NCBI RefSeq assembly: GCF_009762325.1
Contig: NZ_CP034348.1
Coordinates: forward strand, 1,556,501-1,620,500
Length of the DNA stretch: 64,000 bases
Origin: Roseovarius faecimaris
GTDB taxonomy: Bacteria > Pseudomonadota > Alphaproteobacteria > Rhodobacterales > Rhodobacteraceae
Direction of reading: 5' to 3'
The position numbers and the translations under genes are program-made. Under the pieces are notes generated by a model that saw nothing but the letters and a program-made list of their open reading frames with translations, ran no database searches and was not told the DNA's origin. The stretch's first letter is position 1; the number at the start of each line of letters is the position of its first letter. This document shows positions 42,837 through 51,932 of the stretch, piece after piece.

Positions 42837-43472
42837 ATGCCGCCACCGAAACTCAGTCAGGATCCGCACAGGCTGCGCGAGGCGCGCGAGAAGAATCTGG
42901 AAAGCGCGATCGGGCGGGAGCTGCGCGAGATCCGCTATAAGCGCGATATGACGGTGGCCGATCTGGCGCAGGCGACGGGGCTGTCGGTTGGGATGCTGTC
43001 GAAGATCGAGAACGGCGTCACCTCGCCCAGCCTGACCACGTTGCAGACCCTTGCCGAGGCGCTGAGCATTCCGCTCACTTCATTCTTTCGCCGTTTCGAG
43101 GAACGGCGCGAGGCGGTGCATGTGAAGGCCGGCGAAGGGGTGGAGACCGAGCGCGCGGGCACGCGCGCGGGCCATCAGTACCGGTTGCTGGGGCATCTGG
43201 GGGCGAATTCCAGCGGGGTGATGATGGAGCCTTACCTGATTTCCCTGACGACCGAATCGGATGTCTTTCCGACCTTTCAGCATGAAGGGGTCGAGATACT
43301 TTACATGCTCGAAGGCGAGGTGGGGTATCGTCATGGCGAAAAAAGTTTTCACCTGCGTCCCGGCGACAGCCTGTTTTTCGACGCAGACGCACCGCATGGG
43401 CCTGATGAGCTGATCAGCCTGCCGGCGCGTTATATCTCGATCATTGCCTACCCGCAGGGGGGGCAGGGGTAA
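42837..43472 (+). CDS. XRE-cupin transcriptional regulator
   Basis: The 211-residue protein has an N-terminal XRE helix-turn-helix (Met-Thr-Val-Ala-Asp-Leu-Ala-Gln-Ala-Thr, then Leu-Ser-Lys-Ile-Glu-Asn-Gly-Val-Thr-Ser-Pro-Ser) and a C-terminal cupin barrel with Gln-His-Glu-Gly-Val-Glu and Gly-Asp-Ser-Leu-Phe-Phe-Asp. Such PuuR-like regulators sense amines or amino acids through the cupin domain. It lies between the catabolic operon and the mgsA-like gene and probably controls one or both. The ATG at 42837 is used; an upstream frame is open but unlikely. Confidence 0.85.
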   Translation: MPPPKLSQDPHRLREAREKNLESAIGRELREIRYKRDMTVADLAQATGLSVGMLSKIENGVTSPSLTTLQTLAEALSIPLTSFFRRFEERREAVHVKAGEGVETERAGTRAGHQYRLLGHLGANSSGVMMEPYLISLTTESDVFPTFQHEGVEILYMLEGEVGYRHGEKSFHLRPGDSLFFDADAPHGPDELISLPARYISIIAYPQGGQG

Positions 43473-43569
43473 TTTACCCACAGGAATATTTAATTCTTCT
43501 GTTGAAATTCTCGCGATACCGCGTTAGCGTTGCCTTCAATCTGAACAATCAGTCCTGAGGGAGGTGCCG

Positions 43570-44466
43570 ATGTGTGGAATCGTCGGGTTGTTTTTGAAGG
43601 ATAAGTCGCTGGAGCCGAAGCTTGGCGAGATGCTGACCGAGATGCTGATCACCATGACGGATCGCGGTCCCGACAGCGCGGGTATCGCGGTTTATGGGCA
43701 AGAGGCGGATGGGCAGGCCAAGCTGACCATTCAGGCGGCGCATCCCGAGGCGAGCTTTGCCGGTCTGGAGGATGAGCTGTGCGAAAAGCTGGGCACCGAT
43801 GTGACCGTGCGGGTGATCGACACCCATGCGGTGATCGACCTGCCCGAGGACAAGATGGCCGACGCGCGCGCCGCCCTCAAGGAGCTGCGCCCCGAAACCC
43901 GGGTAATGAGCGCGGGCGAGACCATTGAAATCTATAAGGAAGTGGGTCTTCCGGGGGATGTGGCCAAGCGGTTCGACATTCCCAAGCTCACCGGTACGCA
44001 CGGGATTGGCCACACGCGCATGGCCACGGAAAGCGCTGTGACAACGCTGGGCGCGCACCCGTTCTCGACCGGCGCGGATCAATGCCTTGTGCATAACGGG
44101 TCGCTCAGCAATCACAACTCGCTGCGCCGGGCGCTGGCGCGCGAAGGGGTCTATACCGAGACCGAGAACGACACCGAAGTGGCCGCGGCCTACCTGACCT
44201 GGAAAATGCAGAATGGCAGCACCCTGGGTGAGGCGCTGGAAGCGGGCATCGACGATCTGGACGGGTTCTATACCTTTGTTGTCGGCACCAAGGACGGGTT
44301 TGGCGTGGTGCGCGACCCGATTGCCTGCAAGCCGGCGGTGATGGCTGAAACCGATCAATATGTGGCCTTTGGCAGCGAATACCGCGCGCTGGTCAGCCTG
44401 CCGGGGATCGAGGACGCGCGCGTCTGGGAGCCCGAGCCTGCAACCGTTTACTTCTGGAGCCACTGA
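43570..44466 (+). CDS. Class II glutamine amidotransferase subunit (MgsA/GlxB-like)
   Basis: The 298-residue protein starts Met-Cys-Gly-Ile-Val-Gly-Leu, giving the Ntn nucleophile Cys after Met removal. The Asp-Arg-Gly-Pro-Asp-Ser-Ala-Gly and His-Asn-Gly-Ser-Leu-Ser-Asn-His motifs of the glutaminase domain are present. With the next two genes it forms a split glutamate synthase like N-methylglutamate synthase (MgsABC). This subunit would hydrolyse gamma-glutamylmethylamide or glutamine and pass the amine on. The ATG follows GGGAGG. A 97-bp gap with an AT-rich part is the likely operon promoter. Confidence 0.85.
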   Translation: MCGIVGLFLKDKSLEPKLGEMLTEMLITMTDRGPDSAGIAVYGQEADGQAKLTIQAAHPEASFAGLEDELCEKLGTDVTVRVIDTHAVIDLPEDKMADARAALKELRPETRVMSAGETIEIYKEVGLPGDVAKRFDIPKLTGTHGIGHTRMATESAVTTLGAHPFSTGADQCLVHNGSLSNHNSLRRALAREGVYTETENDTEVAAAYLTWKMQNGSTLGEALEAGIDDLDGFYTFVVGTKDGFGVVRDPIACKPAVMAETDQYVAFGSEYRALVSLPGIEDARVWEPEPATVYFWSH

Positions 44467-44467
44467 G

Positions 44468-45145
44468 ATGCAGACATTCGATTTGGGAGAAAAGGGGCTG
44501 CGCGCCTTGCACGAGACGCTGCACGCGCAAGGCCAGGACACAAACGAGACCGCCTGGGAGATCATCAACCCCAAGGGCAGTCATGCGCTGGCCGTGGGGC
44601 TGGACGCGCCGATCGAAGTGACGGTGCGCGGCTCCACCGGCTATTATTGCGGCGGCATGAACAAGCAGGCGACCATCCATGTGGATGGCAGCGCCGGGCC
44701 GGGCACGGGTGAAAACATCATGTCGGGCAAGATCATCATCGAGGGCGATGCCAGCCAGTATCTGGGCGCTACGGGCCACGGCGGGATGATCGTGGTCAAG
44801 GGCAATGCGGCCTCGCGTTGCGGAATTTCCATGAAGGGCGTCGATATCGTCGTGCATGGCAATATCGGGCATATGTCGGGCTTCATGGCGCAGTCGGGCA
44901 ATCTGGTGGTCTGTGGCGACGCGGGCGACGCGCTTGGCGACAGCTGCTATGAGACGCGGTTCTTCGTGCGCGGCAAGGTGGCGAGCCTTGGCGCGGATTG
45001 CATCGAAAAGGAGATGCGGCCCGAGCATATTGAGCTTCTGACGCGGCTTCTGGCAGAGGCGGAATGCGACGCCAAGCCGGAGGAGTTCACGCGCTATGGC
45101 TCGGCCCGTAAGCTTTATAATTTCAACATCGACAACGCGTATTGA
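44468..45145 (+). CDS. GXGXG-domain subunit (MgsB/GlxC-like)
   Basis: The 225-residue protein consists of a right-handed beta-helix of GXGXG repeats, for example Gly-Thr-Gly-Glu-Asn-Ile-Met-Ser-Gly and Gly-Ala-Thr-Gly-His-Gly-Gly, as in the C-terminal domain of glutamate synthase. In split enzymes it is a structural subunit joining the amidotransferase and the FMN subunit. It starts one base after the mgsA-like stop and precedes the mgsC-like gene by 11 bp. Confidence 0.85.
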   Translation: MQTFDLGEKGLRALHETLHAQGQDTNETAWEIINPKGSHALAVGLDAPIEVTVRGSTGYYCGGMNKQATIHVDGSAGPGTGENIMSGKIIIEGDASQYLGATGHGGMIVVKGNAASRCGISMKGVDIVVHGNIGHMSGFMAQSGNLVVCGDAGDALGDSCYETRFFVRGKVASLGADCIEKEMRPEHIELLTRLLAEAECDAKPEEFTRYGSARKLYNFNIDNAY

Positions 45146-45156
45146 GGAGGCAGGAC

Positions 45157-46500
45157 ATGGCGAAAGATGACAAGCACATTCCGCAAACCTTGCCGATCAT
45201 GTCGGCCACCTTCACACCGGAGGTGAATGCCGAGATCCGCCGCGCGGCAGCGACGGGGATCTATGACATTCGCGGCGGCGGTGCGAAACGGCGGGTGCCG
45301 AATTTCGACGATCTGGTGTTTCTGGGCGCGTCGGTGTCCCGTTACCCGCTGGAAGGCTATCGCGAACGGTGTGACACCAACGTGGTGCTGGGCACGCGCT
45401 ATGCCAAGAACCCGATCGAGATCGACATCCCGATCACCATCGCGGGGATGAGCTTTGGCGCGCTGAGTGGCCCGGCCAAGGAGGCGCTGGGGCGCGGGGC
45501 GTCGGCGGCAGGCACGTCGACCACCACGGGCGATGGCGGGATGACCCCGGAGGAGCGCGGGCAAAGCTCGAAACTGGTCTATCAGTACCTGCCAAGCCGC
45601 TACGGGATGAACCCAGATGACCTGCGCAAGGCGGATGCCATTGAGGTGGTCGTGGGGCAGGGCGCGAAGCCCGGCGGCGGCGGTATGCTGCTGGGTCAGA
45701 AGATCAGTGACCGCGTGGCGGAGATGCGCAACCTGCCCAAGGGGATCGACCAGCGGTCGGCCTGTCGGCACCCGGACTGGACCGGCCCGGATGACCTTGA
45801 GATCAAGATCCTGGAGCTGCGCGAGATCACCAATTGGGAAAAGCCGATTTATGTGAAGGTTGGCGCGACCCGGCCTTACTATGACGTGACGCTGGCGGTG
45901 AAAGCCGGGGCCGATGTGGTGGTGATCGACGGCATGCAGGGCGGCACGGCGGCCACGCAGGATGTGTTTATCGAGCATGTGGGCATCCCGACGCTGGCTT
46001 GCGTCCGCGAGGCGGTTCGTGCCCTGCAGGATCAGGGCATGCATCGCAAGGTGCAGCTGATTGTCTCGGGCGGGATCCGCTCGGGTGCGGATGTGGCCAA
46101 GGTGCTGGCGCTTGGTGCGGATGCGGCCAGCATCGGCACTGCGGCTATGATCGCCATGGGCGACAATGACCCGAAATGGGAGGCCGAGTACAACAAGCTG
46201 GGCACCACGGCGGGGGCCTATGACGACTGGCACGAGGGCCGCGACCCGACGGGGATCAGCACCCAGGACCCGGAACTGGCCGCGCGGCTTGACCCGGTGG
46301 AAGCGGGTCGGCGGCTGCGCAATTACCTCAAGGTGATGACGCTGGAGGCACAGACGCTGGCGCGTGCCTGCGGCAAGAACCACGTGCACAACCTGGAGCC
46401 CGAGGACCTTGTCGCGCTGACGCTGGAGGCCGCTGCCATGGCGCAGGTGCCTTTGGCGGGAACCAACTGGTATCCGGGCATGCCTAACGCTACATTCTGA
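45157..46500 (+). CDS. FMN-binding glutamate synthase-type subunit (MgsC/GlxD-like)
   Basis: The 447-residue protein has the FMN-binding TIM barrel of glutamate synthase (Gly-Met-Ser-Phe-Gly-Ala-Leu-Ser, then Gly-Gly-Met-Leu-Leu-Gly, Asp-Gly-Met-Gln-Gly-Gly-Thr and Ser-Gly-Gly-Ile-Arg-Ser-Gly). Cysteines in Arg-Ser-Ala-Cys-Arg and Thr-Leu-Ala-Cys-Val-Arg are candidates for FeS ligands. In MgsABC it joins the amine to 2-oxoglutarate, giving N-methylglutamate; in GlxBCD-type sets the substrate is unclear. GAGGAGG precedes the ATG. Confidence 0.87.
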   Translation: MAKDDKHIPQTLPIMSATFTPEVNAEIRRAAATGIYDIRGGGAKRRVPNFDDLVFLGASVSRYPLEGYRERCDTNVVLGTRYAKNPIEIDIPITIAGMSFGALSGPAKEALGRGASAAGTSTTTGDGGMTPEERGQSSKLVYQYLPSRYGMNPDDLRKADAIEVVVGQGAKPGGGGMLLGQKISDRVAEMRNLPKGIDQRSACRHPDWTGPDDLEIKILELREITNWEKPIYVKVGATRPYYDVTLAVKAGADVVVIDGMQGGTAATQDVFIEHVGIPTLACVREAVRALQDQGMHRKVQLIVSGGIRSGADVAKVLALGADAASIGTAAMIAMGDNDPKWEAEYNKLGTTAGAYDDWHEGRDPTGISTQDPELAARLDPVEAGRRLRNYLKVMTLEAQTLARACGKNHVHNLEPEDLVALTLEAAAMAQVPLAGTNWYPGMPNATF

Positions 46501-46574
46501 CATCAAAGACGACAGGAAAGGCGGGTCAACCGCCTTCCTAATTTTGCGATCAACAGGGAAAGGACGACACCAAG

Positions 46575-47909
46575 ATGAGCATCGATCTGGCCGCCTACGC
46601 CGCGGAGAACGGCGTCAAGTATTTCATGATTTCCTTCACCGACCTTTTCGGCGGGCAGCGCGCCAAGCTGGTCCCCGCGCAGGCGATTGCCGACATGCAG
46701 GAAGACGGCGCGGGTTTTGCGGGCTTCGCCACCTGGCTCGACATGACGCCGGCGCATCCTGATATGCTGGCCGTGCCGGACCCGAGCTCGGTCATTCAGC
46801 TGCCGTGGAAGCCCGAAGTGGCCTGGGTTGCCTCCAACCCGGTGATGGAGGGCGCGGATGTGGCCCAGGCCCCGCGTAACGTGCTGCGGCGGCTGATCGA
46901 CGAGGCGGCAAGCGAAGGCATGCATGTGAAAACCGGCATCGAGGCGGAGTATTTCCTTCTGACCCCCGATGGCTCGGCCCTGTCGGACGAATTCGATACC
47001 GCCGAGAAGCCCTGCTATGACCAGCAGGCGGTGATGCGGCGCTATGACGTGGTGCGCGAGATCTGCGATTACATGCTCGATCTGGGCTGGGGGCCGTATC
47101 AGAACGACCACGAGGACGCCAATGGCCAGTTCGAGATGAACTGGGAATTTGACGACGCTCTCAAGACCGCCGACAAGCACAGCTTCTTCAAGTTCATGAC
47201 CAAATCCGTCGCTGAAAAGCACGGCTTCCGCGCGACCTTCATGCCGAAACCCGTCGAGGGGCTGACCGGCAACGGATGTCATGCGCATATCTCGGTCTGG
47301 GACGCGCCGGGGGATAAGGCCAAGACCAATATCTTTGCGACCGAAGCCACCGGCGGCAGCCAGACGGCAGAGCTCGGCCTTTCCGAGCAGGGCGCGCATT
47401 TCCTGGGCGGGATCATGAAACACGCCAGCGCCCTGGCGGCGATCACAAACCCGACGGTCAACAGCTACAAACGGATCAACGCGCCGCGCACCACGTCGGG
47501 GGCCACCTGGGCACCCAACACGGTGACATGGACCGGCAACAACCGCACGCATATGGTGCGCGTGCCGGGGCCGGGGCGGTTCGAGCTGCGCCTGCCGGAC
47601 GGCGCGGTGAACCCGTACCTGCTGCAGGCGGTGATCATCGCGGCGGGCCTGTCTGGCATCCGCTCAAAGGCCGATCCGGGCAAGCGGTATGACATCGACA
47701 TGTATGCCGAAGGTCACAAGGTGCGCGGCGCGCCCAAGCTGCCGCTGAACATGCTGGATGCGCTGCGTCTCTTTGACAGGGACAAGGAGCTGAAGGCGTC
47801 GCTGGGCGAAGAGTTTTCAGCCGCCTACCTGAAGATGAAGCATCAGGAATGGACCAGCTTCGTGACGCATTTCAGCCAGTGGGAGAAGGACCACACGCTG
47901 GATATCTGA
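46575..47909 (+). CDS. Type III glutamine synthetase family ligase (GlnT/GmaS)
   Basis: The 444-residue ligase has the glutamine synthetase core, with Asn-Gly-Cys-His-Ala-His-Ile-Ser for ammonia/ATP binding, Asn-Gln-Phe-Glu-Met-Asn-type metal residues (here Gly-Gln-Phe-Glu-Met-Asn-Trp) and Asn-Arg-Thr-His-Met-Val-Arg. Both GlnT and gamma-glutamylmethylamide synthetase GmaS have this sequence pattern. GmaS makes gamma-glutamylmethylamide from methylamine, glutamate and ATP. The adjacent MgsABC-like genes favour GmaS, but no mgdABCD dehydrogenase genes follow, so plain GlnT is also possible. Confidence 0.85.
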   Translation: MSIDLAAYAAENGVKYFMISFTDLFGGQRAKLVPAQAIADMQEDGAGFAGFATWLDMTPAHPDMLAVPDPSSVIQLPWKPEVAWVASNPVMEGADVAQAPRNVLRRLIDEAASEGMHVKTGIEAEYFLLTPDGSALSDEFDTAEKPCYDQQAVMRRYDVVREICDYMLDLGWGPYQNDHEDANGQFEMNWEFDDALKTADKHSFFKFMTKSVAEKHGFRATFMPKPVEGLTGNGCHAHISVWDAPGDKAKTNIFATEATGGSQTAELGLSEQGAHFLGGIMKHASALAAITNPTVNSYKRINAPRTTSGATWAPNTVTWTGNNRTHMVRVPGPGRFELRLPDGAVNPYLLQAVIIAAGLSGIRSKADPGKRYDIDMYAEGHKVRGAPKLPLNMLDALRLFDRDKELKASLGEEFSAAYLKMKHQEWTSFVTHFSQWEKDHTLDI

Positions 47910-47928
47910 GGCGGAGATCAAGAGATGT

Positions 47929-47958
47929 AGGGCGCGGTCGGGATGCCGCGCCCTTTTT
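47929..47958 (+). terminator. Intrinsic terminator of the mgsABC-gmaS-like operon
   Basis: The stem GGGCGCGG/CCGCGCCC (47930-47937 with 47946-47953) has an 8-base loop and is followed by TTTTT. It lies 20 bp past the ligase stop. This is the clearest terminator in the window. Confidence 0.85.
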
Positions 47959-48241
47959 GATGTCGGCTCTTTTGGGCCTGCTGCCATTCGGTTTTCCGGG
48001 CACTGAGCCGCGTATTGCCGACGCGCGCGGGGGCGATCCAACCGATATTCAGGGCACTTTATCCCTGCCACATCCGACCGAATTGCGAGTGATGCGCCAA
48101 GCTGAACCCAATCGCCGCCGCGTGGGGGCGCGTCGGCGATGCGCGGCGGGCTTCGCCCTTGAGCCCGCGCAATGCACACAGATCACATGTCCGCCAAGGG
48201 CCCGAAGCCGACAGTCACGATTTACGGATGTCGCCCGCGCT
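47959..48241. other. Intergenic region without recognised features
   Basis: These 283 bp lie between two convergent transcription units. I saw no credible gene, RNA or repeat here beyond GC-rich short inverted repeats. Confidence 0.5.
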
Positions 48242-48727
48242 TCACCGGCAGTGTTTGGCGGTTTCCCGGGTGTTCAGCCCGGTTTCCACCAGCAGACATC
48301 TGTCCTTGGCCTGGTAGTAATATCCACGCGCGTACCACATGACGGCGGCGTCCATGTCGCCGTCTGACACCATCCACGCGCCCTTGAGGTATTTCACCGC
48401 CCATTTCAGGTTTGTCTCGGCATCCAGAAGGTCATCGGGCGCGCCGGAAAAGCCCATGCCGCGCGCGGTGGCGGGCAGGATCTGCATCATCCCGTAATAG
48501 GGGCCGTTGCGCGCCTCGGGGCGATAGTCGCTTTCGCGCAGGATGACCTTGTGCACCAGCGGACGGGGCACCTCGTAGTGATCGGCGTATTGATTGACGA
48601 GCGCGCGGATTTGCGGCGTCTCGTTGGGATAGAGCGGCACATCAAGGGCCGTCGCGCGGGGCGGAGGGGCGGAGACGGAACAGGCGGCAAGAAGAGCAAG
48701 GCAGGCGAGAAGGCAAAGGCGTTGCAT
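48242..48727 (-). CDS. Lytic transglycosylase lipoprotein (SLT family)
   Basis: The 161-residue product has a lipoprotein signal peptide with lipobox Leu-Leu-Ala-Ala-Cys (Cys-16). The SLT domain follows: catalytic Glu in Leu-Arg-Glu-Ser-Asp-Tyr, then Tyr-Tyr-Gly-Met-Met-Gln-Ile-Leu-Pro and Ala-Val-Met-Trp-Tyr-Ala-Arg-Gly. It should cleave peptidoglycan glycan strands at the periplasmic face of the outer membrane. An ATG at 48727 gives the lipobox; a longer frame upstream adds an unlikely N-terminus. Confidence 0.88.
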   Translation of the reverse strand: MQRLCLLACLALLAACSVSAPPPRATALDVPLYPNETPQIRALVNQYADHYEVPRPLVHKVILRESDYRPEARNGPYYGMMQILPATARGMGFSGAPDDLLDAETNLKWAVKYLKGAWMVSDGDMDAAVMWYARGYYYQAKDRCLLVETGLNTRETAKHCR

Positions 48728-48861
48728 CGTGGCGCACCGGTAAGACTGAACTGACGACACAAGGCTTGGAAAAGGTGCCGCTTGCAAGAGCCTTGTGCGC
48801 GGATGCGCAGGTTTCCGCGTGTCTGCGGGCGTGGGATATCGAATACTCATGCCAAGAAGAA

Positions 48862-48891
48862 GACCCGGCAGGAGGGAGAGCCTGCCGGGTC
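48862..48891 (-). terminator. Terminator of the malyl-CoA lyase/malate-CoA ligase operon
   Basis: An 11-bp perfect stem (48862-48872 with 48881-48891) has an 8-base loop and, on the minus strand, is followed by TTCTTCTT. It lies 17 bp past the ligase alpha-subunit stop. Confidence 0.75.
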
Positions 48892-48907
48892 CAGGGGATG
48901 CGATGGC

Positions 48908-49792
48908 TCAGGCGGCCAGCATCTTTTGCACCACCGGTCCGAAAGAGGAGGGGGTGGGTACGATCGTCACGCCCGCTTCGGAGAGGATCTCGACCTTTTC
49001 CTGCGCGCTTTCGCCAAAGGCCGACACGATGGCCCCGGCATGGCCCATGCGGCGGCCCTTGGGCGCCGACAGGCCCGCGATATAGGCCGCGACCGGCTTT
49101 TTCATGTGATCGCGTATATAGGCGGCGGCTTCGGCCTCTTGCGGGCCGCCGATCTCGCCCACCATCACGACGGCGTCGGTGTCGGGGTCGTTTTCAAAGA
49201 GCTCTAGGATATCGCGGAAGGAGGAGCCGTTGATCGGATCCCCGCCGATGCCGATGGAGGAGGAGACACCGATGCCCACCTCTTTCATCTGGGAGGCGGC
49301 CTCGTAGCCCAGCGTGCCCGAGCGGCCGATGATGCCGACACGGCCCGGCAGATAGATATGCGGCGGCATGAGGCCCGCAAAGGCCTGTCCGGGGGTGATG
49401 ATACCGGCGCAGTTCGGGCCGATCAGGCGCATCCGCTTTTCTTCCTTGTAGCGGCGCATGTAGCGTTTGACCTTGATCATGTCCTGCGCCGGAATGCCGT
49501 CAGCGATACAGACACAGGTCTTGATGCCCGCATCCGCCGCTTCCATGATGCTGTCGGCGGCAAAGGGGGGCGGCACGAAGGCGATGACCATATCGGCCCC
49601 GGTTTCGGCCACGGCCCCTTTGACGGTGTTGAATACCGGCAGGCCGTTATGGGTGGTGCCGCCCTTGCCGGGGGTCACGCCGCCCACGACATTGGTGCCG
49701 TATTCGCGCATTTCCTCGGCGTGAAAGCTGCCGATCCGTCCGGTGAGGCCGGTGACCAGAACCTTGCTGTCTTTGTCGATCAGAATAGCCAT
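48908..49792 (-). CDS. mtkB: Malate-CoA ligase alpha subunit (SucD-like)
   Basis: The 294-residue protein has the CoA-binding Gly-Leu-Thr-Gly-Arg-Ile-Gly Rossmann motif, Gly-Pro-Asn-Cys-Ala-Gly-Ile, Gly-Ile-Gly-Gly-Asp-Pro and the phosphohistidine in Arg-Met-Gly-His-Ala-Gly-Ala. It resembles succinyl-CoA ligase alpha. The neighbours malyl-CoA lyase, hydroxypyruvate reductase and serine-glyoxylate aminotransferase point to malate-CoA ligase (malate thiokinase) of the serine cycle. With the beta subunit it makes malyl-CoA from malate, ATP and CoA. Confidence 0.82.
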   Translation of the reverse strand: MAILIDKDSKVLVTGLTGRIGSFHAEEMREYGTNVVGGVTPGKGGTTHNGLPVFNTVKGAVAETGADMVIAFVPPPFAADSIMEAADAGIKTCVCIADGIPAQDMIKVKRYMRRYKEEKRMRLIGPNCAGIITPGQAFAGLMPPHIYLPGRVGIIGRSGTLGYEAASQMKEVGIGVSSSIGIGGDPINGSSFRDILELFENDPDTDAVVMVGEIGGPQEAEAAAYIRDHMKKPVAAYIAGLSAPKGRRMGHAGAIVSAFGESAQEKVEILSEAGVTIVPTPSSFGPVVQKMLAA

Positions 49793-49802
49793 GGGTCTCT
49801 CC

Positions 49803-50978
49803 TCAGTTGGCCTTGGCGGCTTTCCACGCGCCCACCACCAGTTCGGCGGCTTCGGCAAGCGTGTCGGCGGTTGCGATGTTGAGCCCGCTTTCCGAAAGCA
49901 GTTTGCGGCCTTCCTCGACATTGGTGCCCGACAGGCGCACCACGAGAGGCAGGGTAAGCTCAAGCTCCTTGACGGCGCGGATGACGCCTTCGGCGATCCA
50001 GTCGCAGCGGTTGATGCCCGCAAAGATGTTGACCAGCACGGCCTCGACGTTTTTGTCGTTGAGCACCGCCTTGAAGGACATCAGCACGCGTTCCGGCGAA
50101 GCGCCGCCGCCCACATCGAGGAAGTTCGCAGGCTCTCCTCCGGATTGCTTGATCATGTCGAGCGTGGCCATGGCGAGGCCGGCGCCGTTGACGATACAGC
50201 CGATTTCACCTTCGAGGCCGATATAGTTCAGACCGCGATCCTCGGCATAGGTCTCGCGCGGGTCCTCCTGGGATTTGTCGCGCAGTTCCGAGATTTTCGG
50301 GTGACGGAACAGGGCGTTATCGTCAAAACTTAATTTACCGTCCAGCGCCACGATCTCGCCCGATCCGGTGACGACCAGCGGGTTGATCTCGACCATGTTG
50401 GCGTCTTTTTCCTCCATCAGCCGATAACAGCCGGTGATCGTCTTGACCGCCTGCGGGATCAGGGCAGCGTCGAGCCCGAGGGAGAAAGCGATCTCGCGCG
50501 CCTGGAAGGCCTGCATACCGACCGCCGGATCAACGACCGAGCGCACGATGCTTTCGGGCTCTTTTTCCGAGATTTCCTCGATCTCCATGCCGCCCTGGGC
50601 GGAGGCGACAACCACCACGCGCTCCAGTTTGCGGTCCATCACGAAGGCCAGGTACAGCTCTTGCGCGATATTGGTGGCCTCTTCGATATAGAGGCGGCTC
50701 ACCAGCTTGCCCTGCGGGCCGGTCTGGTGCGTGATGAGCTTGCGGCCCAGCATCCATGAGGCGGCGTCGGACACCTCTTCCTCGGTGGAGCAGATCCGCA
50801 CGCCGCCCGCCTTGCCGCGCGCGCCGGAATGGATCTGGGCCTTGACGACCCAACGCTCGCCCGAAAGTTCCGAGCAGCGATAGACGGCCTGTTCGGGGCT
50901 ATAGGCGATGCCGCCGCGCGGCACGTTGACGCCAAAGCTGCTGAGCAGTTCCTTGGCCTGATATTCGTGGATATCCAT
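49803..50978 (-). CDS. mtkA: Malate-CoA ligase beta subunit (SucC-like)
   Basis: The 391-residue protein starts [11 protein letters not shown], typical of the ATP-grasp beta subunit. It has Glu-Ile-Asn-Pro-Leu-Val-Val for Mg and nucleotide, and Gly-Gly-Gly-Ala-Ser-Pro-Glu and Asn-Ile-Phe-Ala-Gly-Ile near the C-terminus. It is separated by 10 bp from the alpha subunit and by 12 bp from malyl-CoA lyase. Hence the malate-specific rather than succinate-specific call, made on context; residues deciding specificity were not checked. Confidence 0.82.
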   Translation of the reverse strand: MDIHEYQAKELLSSFGVNVPRGGIAYSPEQAVYRCSELSGERWVVKAQIHSGARGKAGGVRICSTEEEVSDAASWMLGRKLITHQTGPQGKLVSRLYIEEATNIAQELYLAFVMDRKLERVVVVASAQGGMEIEEISEKEPESIVRSVVDPAVGMQAFQAREIAFSLGLDAALIPQAVKTITGCYRLMEEKDANMVEINPLVVTGSGEIVALDGKLSFDDNALFRHPKISELRDKSQEDPRETYAEDRGLNYIGLEGEIGCIVNGAGLAMATLDMIKQSGGEPANFLDVGGGASPERVLMSFKAVLNDKNVEAVLVNIFAGINRCDWIAEGVIRAVKELELTLPLVVRLSGTNVEEGRKLLSESGLNIATADTLAEAAELVVGAWKAAKAN

Positions 50979-50990
50979 GGGATACGCTCC

Positions 50991-51932
50991 TTACCCTTTG
51001 GCGGCGATGGCGTCGGCCACCTGGATGACGTTGTTGGCCATACGCTCGGACGCGGCGTCGATCATCTTGCCGTCAAGGCTTGCGGCGCCTTTGCCTTCGG
51101 CCTCGGCCTTGCGCAGTTCTTCGATGATGCGGCGGGCGCGGGTCACCTCGGCCTCGGGCGGCGAGAAGACGTCGTTGGCCATGGCAATCTGCGACGGGTG
51201 GATGGCCCATTTGCCTTCGATGCCCAGAGCAGCCCCCCGTTTTGCGGCGAGGATATAGCTGTCGGGGTCCGAGAAATCGCCGAAGGGGCCGTCGATGGCG
51301 CGCAGGCCATAGGCACGGCAGGCCACGGTCATGCGCGACAGGGCGAAATGCCACTGGTCGCCGGGATAGTCGGGGTTGAGCCCGCCGATCACCACGGTGC
51401 GGGCGCGGTTCGAGGCGGCGTAGTCAGCCACGCCGAAATGCAGTGCCTCAAGGCGACCCGGGGTGGCGGCGATTGCCTCCACATTGGCCATGCCGAGGGC
51501 GGTTTCGATCAATGCCTCAAGGCCGATCTGGTGGGTGAAGCCCATGGCCTCTTCGATCTGGCTGACCATCGTCTCGACGGTGTAAAGATCCGCAGGCACG
51601 CCCACTTTCGGCACCAGGATCGTGTCGAGATGCTGACCGGCCTGTTCGACGATCTCCACCACGTCGCGATACATGTAATGGGTATCCAGCCCGTTGATGC
51701 GGATCGACATGGTCTTGCCCTTGGCTTTCCAGTCGATGTCGTTCAGCGCCTGGATGATGTTGGAGCGCGCCTGCACCTTTTCCGGCGGGGCGACGGCATC
51801 TTCGAGGTCGAGGAAGATGTAATCGACATCCGAGTCGGCAGCCTTGTCGATCATCGACGGGTTGGAGCCGGGCACTGCAAGCTCGGAGCGTTGCAGGCGT
51901 TGTTTCTTGAGGGGGTGAAGCGTGTAGCTCAT
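50991..51932 (-). CDS. mcl: Malyl-CoA lyase
   Basis: The 313-residue protein is a CitE/HpcH-type aldolase. It has Arg-Ser-Glu-Leu-Ala-Val-Pro-Gly-Ser and the metal-binding Phe-Leu-Asp-Leu-Glu-Asp-Ala-Val. It also carries Ile-Arg-Ile-Asn-Gly-Leu-Asp-Thr and Glu-Thr-Ala-Leu-Gly-Met-Ala-Asn. The segment Asp-Tyr-Pro-Gly-Asp-Gln-Trp-His is shared with methylotroph MclA proteins. It splits malyl-CoA to glyoxylate and acetyl-CoA, closing the serine cycle. It leads the mcl-mtkA-mtkB unit, and the start is preceded by AAGGGTAAGGA. Confidence 0.93.
   Translation of the reverse strand: MSYTLHPLKKQRLQRSELAVPGSNPSMIDKAADSDVDYIFLDLEDAVAPPEKVQARSNIIQALNDIDWKAKGKTMSIRINGLDTHYMYRDVVEIVEQAGQHLDTILVPKVGVPADLYTVETMVSQIEEAMGFTHQIGLEALIETALGMANVEAIAATPGRLEALHFGVADYAASNRARTVVIGGLNPDYPGDQWHFALSRMTVACRAYGLRAIDGPFGDFSDPDSYILAAKRGAALGIEGKWAIHPSQIAMANDVFSPPEAEVTRARRIIEELRKAEAEGKGAASLDGKMIDAASERMANNVIQVADAIAAKG

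Noticed and set aside
48908..50978. Ordinary succinyl-CoA ligase of the TCA cycle
   Set aside because: Possible by sequence, but the genes are 12 bp from malyl-CoA lyase and near sga and hprA, with no other TCA gene. Malate-CoA ligase is the better call, though specificity is not proven.
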